From Brachycybe producta (taxonomy: Eukaryota > Arthropoda > Diplopoda > Playtdesmida > Andrognathidae), in contig JAUPFP010000064.1 of NCBI GenBank assembly GCA_036925085.1, positions 870,885 through 934,884 on the forward strand: a stretch of 64,000 nucleotides of DNA, in the 5' to 3' direction. The notes beneath the pieces are model-generated. The model did no database searches, was not told where the DNA came from, and saw only the letters and a list, made by a program, of their open reading frames with translations. Positions 20,056 through 29,330 of this stretch are shown piece after piece. A program made the translations under genes and the position numbers. The stretch's first letter is position 1. Each line of letters opens with the position of its first letter.

Positions 20056-20781
20056 TTAGGTTCCGGATGGCTTCTCTGGCGGTGTCGCGAAAGTGGAGCC
20101 CATCCAGTCCGCAGCCCACCGACGTGCCCACCACAAGCACATCTGGGTGTTGCGCCACCCAAAACCAGTATCGAAGACCGTCCCCCTAAGACGGCTTTTC
20201 TCCAGGGCTCGGAATTCCTCGAAAGGAATATCCTGGAGTTGCAAATGCGTGTGAAGCGTCCGACTTGTTAGGAGGTCTACCAGGGCAACCGCGGGCTCGG
20301 TCTCGCACCCTGGTAGAGGCTCAGTAATAAACTGTCCAGCCATACCTCCTAAGTCGCATCCCAGCAAATGTTGGATGAATGGGGCTGCACGCCGGGCTAG
20401 ACGAACTATCCCGGCATCTAGCCCCACCACATCCAAAATAGCAATCGTTTGCTGGACCGGGTTTACGACCATTACCACCGGAAAACATCCACAACCAAAC
20501 GCCACCACATGGCGCATGTTGTACGGCGGTAGCCTTGCTACCCACGGCTCTGGAAGTGGCTCATCCAGACGGTAGTAGCCGTGGTATTGGCAACCCTCCA
20601 TTCCCGGCTGGTCCTGCCAGAGACCAAGCTGGTTATTCAGATACACCTCTGCATCTGAATACGGGGGCAATGCGCCAATACGCCGTTCCTCGGCCTCAGG
20701 CCTAGGGGAGGTTGACGTTTCTGGTCCTAGGGTATCAAAATACCCCGCTGCCATGGACCGGAGAGAAGGGTGTACCCACAC
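20056..20781 (-). CDS. Unrecognised globular retroelement ORF
   Basis: 241 codons with ordinary globular composition, unlike its low-complexity neighbours: many Trp, Gly and aromatic residues. Seen are WQDQPGMEGCQYHGYYRL, a strand MRHVVAFGCGCFPVVMVVNP followed by QQTIAILDV, and a Trp-rich end (MCLWWARRWAADWMG). The strand-turn-strand block faintly recalls a Ulp1/C48-type protease, but the His-Asp-Cys triad cannot be placed, so I do not call it one. It is the last ORF before the putative 3' LTR region. Confidence 0.4.
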   Translation of the reverse strand: MWVHPSLRSMAAGYFDTLGPETSTSPRPEAEERRIGALPPYSDAEVYLNNQLGLWQDQPGMEGCQYHGYYRLDEPLPEPWVARLPPYNMRHVVAFGCGCFPVVMVVNPVQQTIAILDVVGLDAGIVRLARRAAPFIQHLLGCDLGGMAGQFITEPLPGCETEPAVALVDLLTSRTLHTHLQLQDIPFEEFRALEKSRLRGTVFDTGFGWRNTQMCLWWARRWAADWMGSTFATPPEKPSGT

Positions 20782-21619
20782 TGGGGGTCACGGGGTCACG
20801 TCTTGTGGGAACACTGACTTCTGCAACCGAGGTTTCTTCACCCCTAGGTGAGGGCAAAGTCACACGGTGCAGGGTTCCCACTGCTCGAACCCGCAGGCTC
20901 GAGACCGCATCCACCTTCCGGGAGGATGGAGGCATGCCGACCAACACGTCGTGCATCGACCTACCATCCATCCATGCTGCCTCAACGGGACGGGTATGGA
21001 CCGGTTGACTCCCGGCCGCAGTGCTTACCTGAGCACGCTGGGACTCCTCTTTTTCTGCTACGATGCCTCCAGTTTCGGCTCTCTGGCGCCTACTACTGGA
21101 GGGTGTCGGACTTCTCTTCCTCTCACGCTTGGACTTTTTATGGTCCTTCTTTTTCTTTTTGTTCCCGTGAGAGGAAGGTTGACCATGCGTCGTGTCAGAC
21201 TTAACTGACCCCGACAACTTACTTGGCCGATCAGGCTTAGGTGGGTGGTTAGCCCCCTTCGCTTTCTCGGACTCTATCTTTGAAGGTTTTCCGGCCGGAG
21301 CCGTACTCTTCTTCGTAGAAGTGCCCTTAGCCGAAGCGACAGCCGAGGATGATTGTCCGGAGACAAATCTTCCTCGACCATCCCGAAGGAGAGGCTTCTC
21401 CTTCGGTGCAAAAGTCGGCTGACTCTTACTACCAGTAGCTTTGGCTTCCACACCATGGGCTGGTGCACTGGAAGCCTGCATCGCCTCCCTCTCGGCGATT
21501 CGCTTCTGGCCAGCGATGGTCGTGGCACTCGCAATAGGCGGGACGCCACGACCGACAGGAGGTTCCCCTGTTTTGAGCGGACTCCGGGCGGGCATTCCCT
21601 GCAGGGGAGGGAACTTCAC
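20735..21619 (-). CDS. Unrecognised basic/Ser-rich retroelement ORF
   Basis: 294 codons, beginning MKFPPLQGMPARSPLKTGEP. The middle is strongly basic (GNKKKKKDHKKSKRERKRSP) and serine-rich, and the C-terminus is Val/Ser/Thr-rich. The last 47 bp overlap the start of the next frame (20781-20056), as if the two were one ORF with a frameshift or a programmed shift. No domain recognised. Nucleic-acid binding is plausible from charge only. Confidence 0.4.
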   Translation of the reverse strand: MKFPPLQGMPARSPLKTGEPPVGRGVPPIASATTIAGQKRIAEREAMQASSAPAHGVEAKATGSKSQPTFAPKEKPLLRDGRGRFVSGQSSSAVASAKGTSTKKSTAPAGKPSKIESEKAKGANHPPKPDRPSKLSGSVKSDTTHGQPSSHGNKKKKKDHKKSKRERKRSPTPSSSRRQRAETGGIVAEKEESQRAQVSTAAGSQPVHTRPVEAAWMDGRSMHDVLVGMPPSSRKVDAVSSLRVRAVGTLHRVTLPSPRGEETSVAEVSVPTRRDPVTPSVGTPFSPVHGSGVF

Positions 21620-21673
21620 AGCCCGGCGCTCAAACTCCTGCCGCTCACTTGCACCGACCGCACGAGCGATCTG

Positions 21674-21856
21674 TCAATACAAGCTCACTGCTTGAGCCTG
21701 AAGCCGTTTGAGCTTGTCCTCCAAGCTCTCTGGCTTCCGAGGTTCGGAGGCCTTTCCTCGACCGGAGGACCTGGCCTTTTTACCTCTAGAGCGTTCAGCT
21801 ACTGGTGGGGTGTGAGGGCGGGACCTTTTTTGTCTCTTGCCACCACCACCACTCAC
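21674..21856 (-). pseudogene. Basic fragment linking retroelement ORFs
   Basis: 60 codons, strongly basic (GGGGKRQKRSRPHTPPVAER and more), ending in a helical KLKRLQAQAVSLY. It lies between two longer frames in the same orientation and is best read as a frame-shifted middle part of one former long ORF. Confidence 0.35.
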
Positions 21857-21869
21857 AGATTTTTCCGTT

Positions 21870-22901
21870 TTACCGGGAGCGGGTACTGGAGGCTGGGTAG
21901 CCTTCTTCTCCGCTCGCCGGTCCCTCTTCGGGTTGTCCGACTGCCAGCCGGAGTGGCCAGCTACTGCCTCGGGCGAACCCGATCCTGCAGCCGGTTTCTC
22001 TGGCCAAAGCAGCCCCTGAACAACCGTCAGGGCGGGCGAGAGTCTCTGCTCGAAGCCCCACAGCAGGCGTGAACTTCTTCAACGCCTCCTCTTTAGCTTT
22101 AAGCATTGCCTCTCTCTCTGCGAGAGCCTTGGCTCTGGCAGTGATCCGTGCGGCTCCGGACTTCTTCTTGCGCTTCTTTGCACCGTCCTTCTTCACCTGC
22201 ATGGTTGGAATCACCCTGATAAAGAATCGACGGTCCCCGACCAGGAAGCCACCTTCCTGGACCATGTCCCGTCTAGCTTCATCTAACCGATCCAAGCGGC
22301 CTTCTTCTTCGGCCAAGGACACAGCCACGGCCTCCAAAGACATTGGATCGGCGGGAAGAACTCCGGGGGATCCCGTCCCAGACGGTTTACCCTCGGAGGC
22401 CGAACTACTACCGTCAGACTCCGAAGAGCCCTCTGAAGAGGCGTTATGGCTCCGCCACTGCCTGGAGGTGTCAGCCACCGAATCAACAGTTGTTTCAACC
22501 TCCATCTCCGTGTCTATGACTAAGGATGCTCCCAAGTAGACGTCCTCACTGTCCTCGACTACCCTATACCAATCTAGGAGGTCTCGAACAGACGGAGACC
22601 CGGGTTCTGGGGTACTAGCGGTTACCACACCGGTAGCCACTTTCCCACCATCAACACCCGCTTCTGCAGTTTCTCCAACCGGAGAAACTACCGCCGCCAC
22701 CGACTGAACGGTGGTAGCAGCTGTATCCCTGGTGGGAGACTGCAGGTATCTGCCCCAGAAGGCTCCGACACCGGTCGGAGTCGACTGGGCAGACTCCGGA
22801 CCTTCCACGGCCTCTGCCGCCGGGGAATCAACAGATTCCACGGTGGCATCAGCCGTTTCCGGTCCGCCAGATGATGGGGAGCCCTCCGATCCCGACTCCA
22901 A
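21870..22901 (-). CDS. Unrecognised low-complexity retroelement ORF (downstream of integrase)
   Basis: 343 codons. The first 200 residues are acidic and rich in Ser, Glu, Val and Pro (ESGSEGSPSSGGPETADA at the start). A helical, lysine-rich segment around residues 245-290 includes KKRKKKSGAARITARAKA and AEREAMLKAKEEALKKF. No enzyme motif is visible. The acidic-disordered then basic-helical layout would suit a Gag-like or nucleic-acid-binding protein, but its position after integrase is not the usual place for gag. The frame probably continued into 21856-21674 and beyond before frameshifts. Confidence 0.45.
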   Translation of the reverse strand: MESGSEGSPSSGGPETADATVESVDSPAAEAVEGPESAQSTPTGVGAFWGRYLQSPTRDTAATTVQSVAAVVSPVGETAEAGVDGGKVATGVVTASTPEPGSPSVRDLLDWYRVVEDSEDVYLGASLVIDTEMEVETTVDSVADTSRQWRSHNASSEGSSESDGSSSASEGKPSGTGSPGVLPADPMSLEAVAVSLAEEEGRLDRLDEARRDMVQEGGFLVGDRRFFIRVIPTMQVKKDGAKKRKKKSGAARITARAKALAEREAMLKAKEEALKKFTPAVGLRAETLARPDGCSGAALARETGCRIGFARGSSWPLRLAVGQPEEGPASGEEGYPASSTRSR

Positions 22902-22999
22902 CAGCCTTGCATCCCCCGGATGCAGCGGGCTGAGGGAGGGGGACCGTTGGCCACTCCCGTCGCCTTCCTCCTTCTCCTTTTCCGTGGTGGACCTATCAA

Positions 23000-23440
23000 A
23001 CAGGGAAAGAACCGTTAAAAATAGGTTTCTACCGTGGAAAAGTGACTCTACGGGCTTTTACCGTGCGAATCCCAGTTTTCACCGTCCAAAGTCGGTAATT
23101 CACGGTCAAAACCGTGTTTTACCGCCTTCGTATGGTGAAAACTTTTTTTCCCCCTTTCGGAACCGGTAGGAAGGGTATTCCACGGGTTTGCACCGTGCGA
23201 ATCGCGGTTTCCACCGTCCAAAGTCGGTAAACCACGATAACAACCATGGCTAACCACCTTCGGAAGGTGAAAACACCTTTTCACCGAGTTCCGACGGTTG
23301 GAAAGGGCATTGCACGGACTTCTACCGTGCGAAATGCCGTTATCACCGTCCAAAGTCGGCAATTCACGGTCAAAACCGTGTTTTACCGCCTTCGAACGGT
23401 GAAAACCACTTCCTGGCGGGCTTCTACCGTCCAAACACCG
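23000..23440 (-). repeat. 132-bp tandem repeat (44 codons) in retroelement
   Basis: ACCGTCCAAAGTCGG recurs at 23081, 23213 and 23345, exactly 132 bp apart, with a partial fourth copy near 23425. Within each unit ACCGT or its inverse recurs several times. On the minus strand the unit keeps frame and encodes variants of a 44-residue block around LPTLDG. Confidence 0.9.
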
Positions 23441-25594
23441 TCGAACTTGGGCCTTCCCAAGCGAAACGGCGCTCGGACGGGCTGAACCCGCCGGAAAAGT
23501 GCTTTCCATAGTGGTTTGACCTCCATGATAACAGTCATGGCGGCGAAACCACTCCCACCACGTGTGTATACGGTCATTGACCGTAAAACACACCGTTAAC
23601 AAAGAAAAGAGAACTGCCAACAGACAGGAGAAGGAAATTCCCTTAGAGGGACTTACTTTTTCAATTATTTCGTCTTTTTCCAGGCTTGGTAAGCTGCTTG
23701 GACGGTGAAAACGTGTAATTTGTGACACACGTGGTGCCGGCGTCTTTTGTTTGTGAGTTTTACAAACAATATGGCGCCTAGCCGCCAAATTCACCGTCTT
23801 AGCGGCTAATGGCCGTGCAGTAGCGGCTAAAACGTCATCAGCCGCCTCATGCATGGTCACCCTGGAGATTTCACTGTCGTCTGCCTTTTTAGGGGCAGAC
23901 ACACGGTGAATTCTCCTACACCAAGACTGGAACTGGTGGGTAGAGACATTTACCGTCAATTCCCTTATATTGACGGTAATTGGAGATTTCATGGAGGTTT
24001 TCACGGATGGATTTCTCCGTCCACGGACCAATTTTGTCGGGCCTTTGGCTGGACACCTGGAGATGGGCCGCCCTTGGTTTCTACCGAAACTGTGGCGGGC
24101 CCCAAACACCACAATGTCCGGCCGCCTCCTCTCCCAGCCGTCCGCCCACAGTAGCGGACCGCCTGCTCTACTCCACCACGGTAGGGACACCCAAAGAGTA
24201 CCCCATACCGTGACACTCTCTACTCGAGGCTCGAACCCACTCACCTCGAACACCCTCGGTCTCCGCGGACGGAGATTATACCGAGGAGGTGGGGGGTCAT
24301 CAGCCTCGGAGTCGGTAGACTCCTGCGAAGAAACGGACGGTGGCTTTAGCGCCGGAGTCAATCCACTCCGCGCCGAAGCCTCCATGGCATCGCTCTCTGC
24401 ATCGGAGGAGGTGTCAGAGACACCAAGTCCATCTTCCTCCCTCACAGTGCAGGTGGGTATATACGGCTTCAGGTTATCTACATGAAACCGGTCGCGCACC
24501 TTCCGACCATAACCGTCTACGAATTCTATCTCGTAGACTAGGTCAGAATACCGTGCGACCACCGTACCCCTCTCAGCTTTATAAGCCAAGCTCCATTTCT
24601 TCGCCTGACCAAGCTTCCCAGCCTGATCTCTCATCCACACCTGATCACGAGGCTGATACCGAGGAGGCTCCACATGGCCAGCGTCATACCGCTCTTTTTG
24701 CCTTTTCTGAGCAGCCGTCAACCGTTGACGAGCCTGCTCTTCCACGGCTTGCTGGTCAGGCAAGTTGCGGACTGGACCGTTTCGAAGGAGGTTATCAATC
24801 TCCATCCGAGGCTCACGGCCAAACAACAACTGATACGGAGAGACCTGTGTACTCTCCTGGACAGCTGTGTTATAAGCCCACATGGTGGGCCGTAATTTAT
24901 CCCACCAGTCACGCTGTTCCTTGAGGGGATCAAGGTACCGCTTGGTGGTTTCCATTACGGTTTTATTCGTACGCTCCGTAAGCCCATTAGCTTGCGGATA
25001 GTACGCCGTCGTGAAGTGATGCGCTATGTTATAGCGCTCCCGGAACTTCAGCAGGACTTTGCTGGAGAACTGGGACCCACGATCCGAGACAAGAGCTTTC
25101 GGTGTCCCATACACCGAAAGGATCTCGTCCTTCAGAAATTTAACCACACAGGTGGCCGTGGCCCTTCGTACCGCCCTTGCCACACCGTACCGGGTGAAAT
25201 AGTCAACCATGATTAGTACATAGGTGACTCCACCCACGGAGGCAGGAAACGGTCCAACGAAGTCCATTCCCCAGGTATCAACTGGGTACTCCGGCACAAT
25301 CGGTTGGCGAAATCCCTGACTTCGAGCGAACTGTCGTGCTCTTTGACACACCAAACATGACTTAACATATTCGGCAGTGTCCCGCTTCATACCGACCCAG
25401 TAGAAGCGTGAGCGCATTCTCTGGTAGGTCTTAAACATCCCGAAGTGACCAGCTTCGGGAATGTCATGTAGCTTCCTTAGACAGAAAGCTCTGCATGACT
25501 TCGGAACTACCAGAGCAGTTCTCAACCGATCCTGGATGGACCTGATGGCAAATAACAAGTCACTTGAAAGGGGGTACTCGTGGAAGAATTTCAT
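23048..25594 (-). CDS. Ty3/gypsy-like integrase with long repeat-bearing C-terminal extension
   Basis: 848 codons. Residues 43-83 form an HHCC zinc finger (H43, H50, C80, C83). The DDE core is D111 in WGMDFVGPF, D171 in SDRGSQF and E207 in NGLTERTNK. Residues about 320-385 resemble the SH3-like tail, ending FHVDNLKPY. After a serine/proline-rich linker (ESTDSEADDPPPPRYNLRPR) the frame runs on, without a stop, into low-complexity sequence and then 44-residue repeats containing LPTLDG. Upstream pol domains are missing, so the apparent start methionine is not the native start. The long tail might be non-coding 3' sequence that happens to stay open. Function in a full element would be insertion of the cDNA into host DNA. 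Confidence 0.88.
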   Translation of the reverse strand: MKFFHEYPLSSDLLFAIRSIQDRLRTALVVPKSCRAFCLRKLHDIPEAGHFGMFKTYQRMRSRFYWVGMKRDTAEYVKSCLVCQRARQFARSQGFRQPIVPEYPVDTWGMDFVGPFPASVGGVTYVLIMVDYFTRYGVARAVRRATATCVVKFLKDEILSVYGTPKALVSDRGSQFSSKVLLKFRERYNIAHHFTTAYYPQANGLTERTNKTVMETTKRYLDPLKEQRDWWDKLRPTMWAYNTAVQESTQVSPYQLLFGREPRMEIDNLLRNGPVRNLPDQQAVEEQARQRLTAAQKRQKERYDAGHVEPPRYQPRDQVWMRDQAGKLGQAKKWSLAYKAERGTVVARYSDLVYEIEFVDGYGRKVRDRFHVDNLKPYIPTCTVREEDGLGVSDTSSDAESDAMEASARSGLTPALKPPSVSSQESTDSEADDPPPPRYNLRPRRPRVFEVSGFEPRVESVTVWGTLWVSLPWWSRAGGPLLWADGWERRRPDIVVFGARHSFGRNQGRPISRCPAKGPTKLVRGRRNPSVKTSMKSPITVNIRELTVNVSTHQFQSWCRRIHRVSAPKKADDSEISRVTMHEAADDVLAATARPLAAKTVNLAARRHIVCKTHKQKTPAPRVSQITRFHRPSSLPSLEKDEIIEKVSPSKGISFSCLLAVLFSLLTVCFTVNDRIHTWWEWFRRHDCYHGGQTTMESTFPAGSARPSAVSLGKAQVRRCLDGRSPPGSGFHRSKAVKHGFDRELPTLDGDNGISHGRSPCNALSNRRNSVKRCFHLPKVVSHGCYRGLPTLDGGNRDSHGANPWNTLPTGSERGKKSFHHTKAVKHGFDRELPTLDGENWDSHGKSP

Positions 25595-25624
25595 TTTTGG
25601 ACAATTTTTAATAATTTTCTTAGC

Positions 25625-25925
25625 ATAGAGCTGTTAGATTAATTGCATTCCTTGGACATTCAGGAATGCAGAAATGTCTTCAAATCCAGTGTGCTCTGCA
25701 TGCTTCAAAAACGACACCAGTTCAAAGTGGACATCATTGAAGTGTATATGCTTGACATTGCTTGTGCATGGACATGTAACTTCGAAAATTAATTGGAAAT
25801 GAACTAATGGACATAGAGTGAAGCTTTTAGATGCATAGCGTTCCTTGGACATTCTGGAATGCAGGGATGTCTCTCAATTCCAGTGTGCAATGCATGCTTC
25901 TAACATTACACCAGTTACTGTCATT
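25625..25925. repeat. Tandem duplication of about 193 bp
   Basis: The words TTCCTTGGACATTC, GGAATGCAG and CCAGTGTGC recur at about 25649-25705 and 25842-25890, a spacing of 193 bp. It sits at the truncated edge of the retroelement. Confidence 0.75.
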
Positions 25926-25959
25926 TTTGGCCTGTCATTTTTGGCTGTTTTTATTTAAA

Positions 25960-26602
25960 AACAGGAAATAGATTGGTTAAAAACAGGAGGTACAAAAAGT
26001 ATTTTTGACTATCCTTTTTTTTTCAACAACAGAATGTATAATTAACTATTTTGTGAAGCACTACATGAAAACTGGTTGATCTTGATTACTATGATTGAAG
26101 TGGTGTATAAAATTATTCAATGATACTCTATGAGGCTTGAAAAATGAGGAAAAAGTGGTCTAGACAAGAATACAATATTATATTTCAGCTCAAATAATTG
26201 AACAACTTACCTTCAATACATAAAAACTATAGTACAGAAAGTAAATAAACAAGTTTTTTATGATCATAACAAAATAAGTGGTCAAGTAACCTTGCTTTGT
26301 TATTTCTCTTTATAGAATTTAAGCAGGAAATAAATTATGAAAACAAAGAGGTAGAAAAAAACATGCTGTTGACTATCCTTTTTTCTCTCCATAAAAACTG
26401 GGTCAAAGTTTTTTTTCTTATGATAAAGCATAATAACATAGCTATGTCTTTTTAGCTTATAAACTGGTTGGCCTTAAAACTAGTGGTGCAGAAATGACTC
26501 AATGAGAGTCTATGGGAGAATGGAATGTGGTGCTCAAAATGTACCTCTAATGGTAGTCTATGGAGAAAAGTGGTGCAGAAATGACTTTTCCTATACTACT
26601 AC
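25960..26602 (+). mobile_element. Isolated Polinton end, copy A
   Basis: It ends CCTATACTACT like the right end of the intact element. It shares the subterminal sequence GGAATGTGGTGCT...TAGTCTATGG and the motif GTGGTGCAGAAATG (26483-26496 and 26570-26583). The interior is non-coding and not recognisable beyond about 25960, so only a terminal piece remains. Confidence 0.7.
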
Positions 26603-26603
26603 T

Positions 26604-26760
26604 GTCTTCACAAACATATGCCCCACTGTACTCTCGTTTGGTCTCTAGGGAGGGGTGACTGTCACCTCAGGACTCAATGATTGACCAATTGGACCAATCA
26701 TTGCCCTGGGCTGAGAATGCTACCTTATAAGGGAAGGTATTTTTGGAACTCTTTTCCCAA
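26604..26760 (+). repeat. Structured promoter- or snRNA-like module, copy 2
   Basis: Direct repeat of 18958-19130. Here GGTGACTGTCACC (26654-26666) is a perfect palindrome. CTCAGG with CAATGATTG can pair with CAATCATTG and CTGGGCTGAG. A TTATAAGG box precedes ATTTTTGGA (26739-26747). Confidence 0.5.
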
Positions 26761-26987
26761 TTCTCACGGTTTGACTGGGTTCCACGAATTCACACAGAAT
26801 TTGGGCCACCCAAAACTGGACATCTGTGCACCGAGGGGTGCCATACTGATAGACAGAAATAAACAGGGTGATAAACAGGGTCTTTTACCATTCTGTTGCC
26901 ACAGGGTGTCGCACGAAGACTTAATTGAAATTAGTGTTAAATTGAAATCATAAAAACAAAAAATGAGTAGAAAATGAAAAATGTTGG

Positions 26988-29330
26988 AAGTTTCTTAAAA
27001 AGTTGCTATTGACGTGCTATAGACAATGTTATGGCCATGTTTTAAACTTAGGGTATACTGGAGAAGATGAGATGGGGGTAAAGTTTTATTTTAGTTTTAT
27101 AAATTCTAAGTTACACATGCCTCATTGTAAGAAAATGTTTGACATCAGAGGGGTAAATTTGCATAAAATTAGGGTTGTGTCACACTTAATCTGATAGAAA
27201 AGAGATGATAGCAAATATTCTAAACAAAAGAATTTATGCATTCATTTATTATCCCTTTTTATCAGTCAAAATGGCACAGGCCCAAATTTTTGTCAACCTC
27301 TGACATCACAAGCGTCTTCAAGACTATAACAAGACGTAAACAAAACTAGCTAATTAAAAAGTATAAGAGTGACTGGTCTTCATACCGTCTGCTATGGTGG
27401 AAGGGGTGTAGAAATGCGACTGTAGACTGTAGAACAATGAATAAAACTAGGAGTTTATAAACTGATTGGTCTTCCTATAATGAAACAATTGGCACAGAAA
27501 TGCCCCTGTGCTAGGCTATACACTCGATATAATGTGGTACAAAACATGATGAAATAAGAGGCTCTATGTTAACCTATGGGAAGAAGTGGCGCAGAAATGA
27601 CTTTTTATACAGTATACTACTTGTAGTTATTGAATTTCTATTGTATAACTAACTTCTAATTGTTATTGTTTTCAAAGAAAAATTAACCAATTGTATCAGG
27701 TATTACAATGATGATACCTCCACCAAAGATTATGTTACATCTAAAGCCCACATTTAAGAAGTGCACTTCAATAATAAACTTCTAATTAAAATTTTCAGAA
27801 TGGGGGTTTTAACAGTGTAACTAAAATCTATTTTATTTAGTCCTCCCCAAAGGGTTTTTTTCCTATGTTGGAACCAAGGGTTGGAACCTTGTTTGGAAGG
27901 TTTGAGTTTAAATTGAAGTGCTGAGTTTCCTTCTTGACATTGAATCTAAATGCTTTTAATAACAAAAAAGTCAGTGATTTTTATATGGTTTTTATTGAGC
28001 ACAAACCTATTAAGGTTACACAAAAGTAACAAACAAATATTTTTTGTTTCATGCTAATAAATATACATTACTTTTGACAAATGGTACATTTAAGTAGAAA
28101 AAGTACAAATTTTGCACCTCTAATTTACTATGACAAAAGGAATGAGCTGGCTTTGCTCAACAACATTGTAATTTTTTACTATATGTACAAGTATAACGAC
28201 TATGATCGACATTTTTCATTGAAATTTTCATATGACATCATCACCAAATTACAACCAAATCTAATCTACAGTATTTACAAGACGCAACATATAAATTAAT
28301 ATCATCATATTAATATACATTTTTTCATTAGTTTATATAAATGTGAATGTACTAATATTTACATTAACTTTTATAACTACACCATTTGTACATTTAGATG
28401 TATAACAGTAGAAAACCATTTTCAATATAAGAACTCAAAAAATTGGCCAGAACTGATAATGACCGGTCATTGTCAATATTGGCCAATTTCACTAGTCAAA
28501 ATCCGAAAAATATATAAATTTAAAAGTTAATTTTTGAGCTTTGGCTGATTACTATAAGTAACAGCCAAGACATTGTTGGTCAAAATACAATGTCTTTGGT
28601 CTACATGTATATATGAATATATCTTGTATTTTGGGTAACATTGTTTTTCGTTTTTCTCTGCTAATTTTCGAAGGTAAGAACTTGAAATTATTTCGGGTTT
28701 TGACCAATTAACATTGATTTGTATATGTTAATGACCAGTCATTAACATATACAAGGTATTTTTCTCAAAATAAATAACTGTAAATAGAGTATATTACAAA
28801 CAGCTAAAATATGAAAAGATACTGTATCTGGAATGGTATTTTTTTTTTACTAATTACTAAGGGATATAAAGAGTTGTAAGGATTATAGAGGGTATTGCTA
28901 AACTCGCATACTTTTATGATAGAAAGTTTGATATACAAGTTGATGAATTTAGCACTAGTTTTGAATATTATATCGGATATATATATGAAAAGGAGAAAGG
29001 ATGAGCTAAAAGGTGTAAGTTTACGTCAACTTAGCAGTTTCAATGAAAGCTTACAATTAGTTATTTACATTGTTAAATACGACTCTAGTTTTGTATGAAA
29101 CACTATTATAAAACATCAAGTAAGATAAATAAAAACGTGCAATTACACATCAAAGTTATCATTAATAATTATAAAAATTAAAGAATAAAATTAAGATAAT
29201 AATGTATACAACATAACATTAATCATATGCATAGACGAAATGAGCATTGAAAATTATGGTGAACAATATTTGTTACATTTGAAAATCTATACGTAATACA
29301 GTGGAGGACAATTAGATTGCAAAATTCGAA
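26988..29330. repeat. Segmental duplication, copy 2 (CD36-family exons lost)
   Basis: Homologous to 6561-8960. Matching stops at about 27325 (equivalent to about 6905) and resumes at about 27620 (equivalent to about 7270), so the bases that carry the PIVW exon and the transmembrane exon in copy 1 are missing. The gap is filled by a Polinton terminal fragment. The sequence matching the 3' UTR exon of copy 1 (near 27700-27760) is still present. Confidence 0.88.
27345..27617 (+). mobile_element. Isolated Polinton end, copy B
   Basis: About 27490-27600 is a near-identical inverse of the intact element's left end plus the tail of its capsid gene (9297-9402). It includes AATAAGAGGCTCTATGTTAA and AAGTGGCGCAGAAATGAC and ends GTATACTACT. 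It replaces the CD36-family exons in the duplicate. Confidence 0.8.

Larger units (their letters stand above)
19179..25600 (-). mobile_element. GC-rich, 5'-truncated Ty3/gypsy-like retroelement
   Basis: The whole block is far richer in G+C than its surroundings and is coded on the minus strand. It begins at the right with an integrase lacking reverse transcriptase, RNase H and protease, so the 5' part has been lost at about 25600. The left edge has TGTAACGTCCCG and GGACCGTTACA in inverted arrangement (19179-19203), typical of an LTR terminus. A second LTR was not found. After integrase come an in-frame tandem repeat and about 2.8 kb of broken, unrecognised ORFs before the putative 3' LTR. The surrounding host DNA resumes AT-rich on both sides. 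Confidence 0.8.

Noticed and set aside
20056-20781. Ulp1/C48-type protease
   Set aside because: Only one strand-turn-strand block is suggestive. The His-Asp-Cys catalytic residues cannot be placed.
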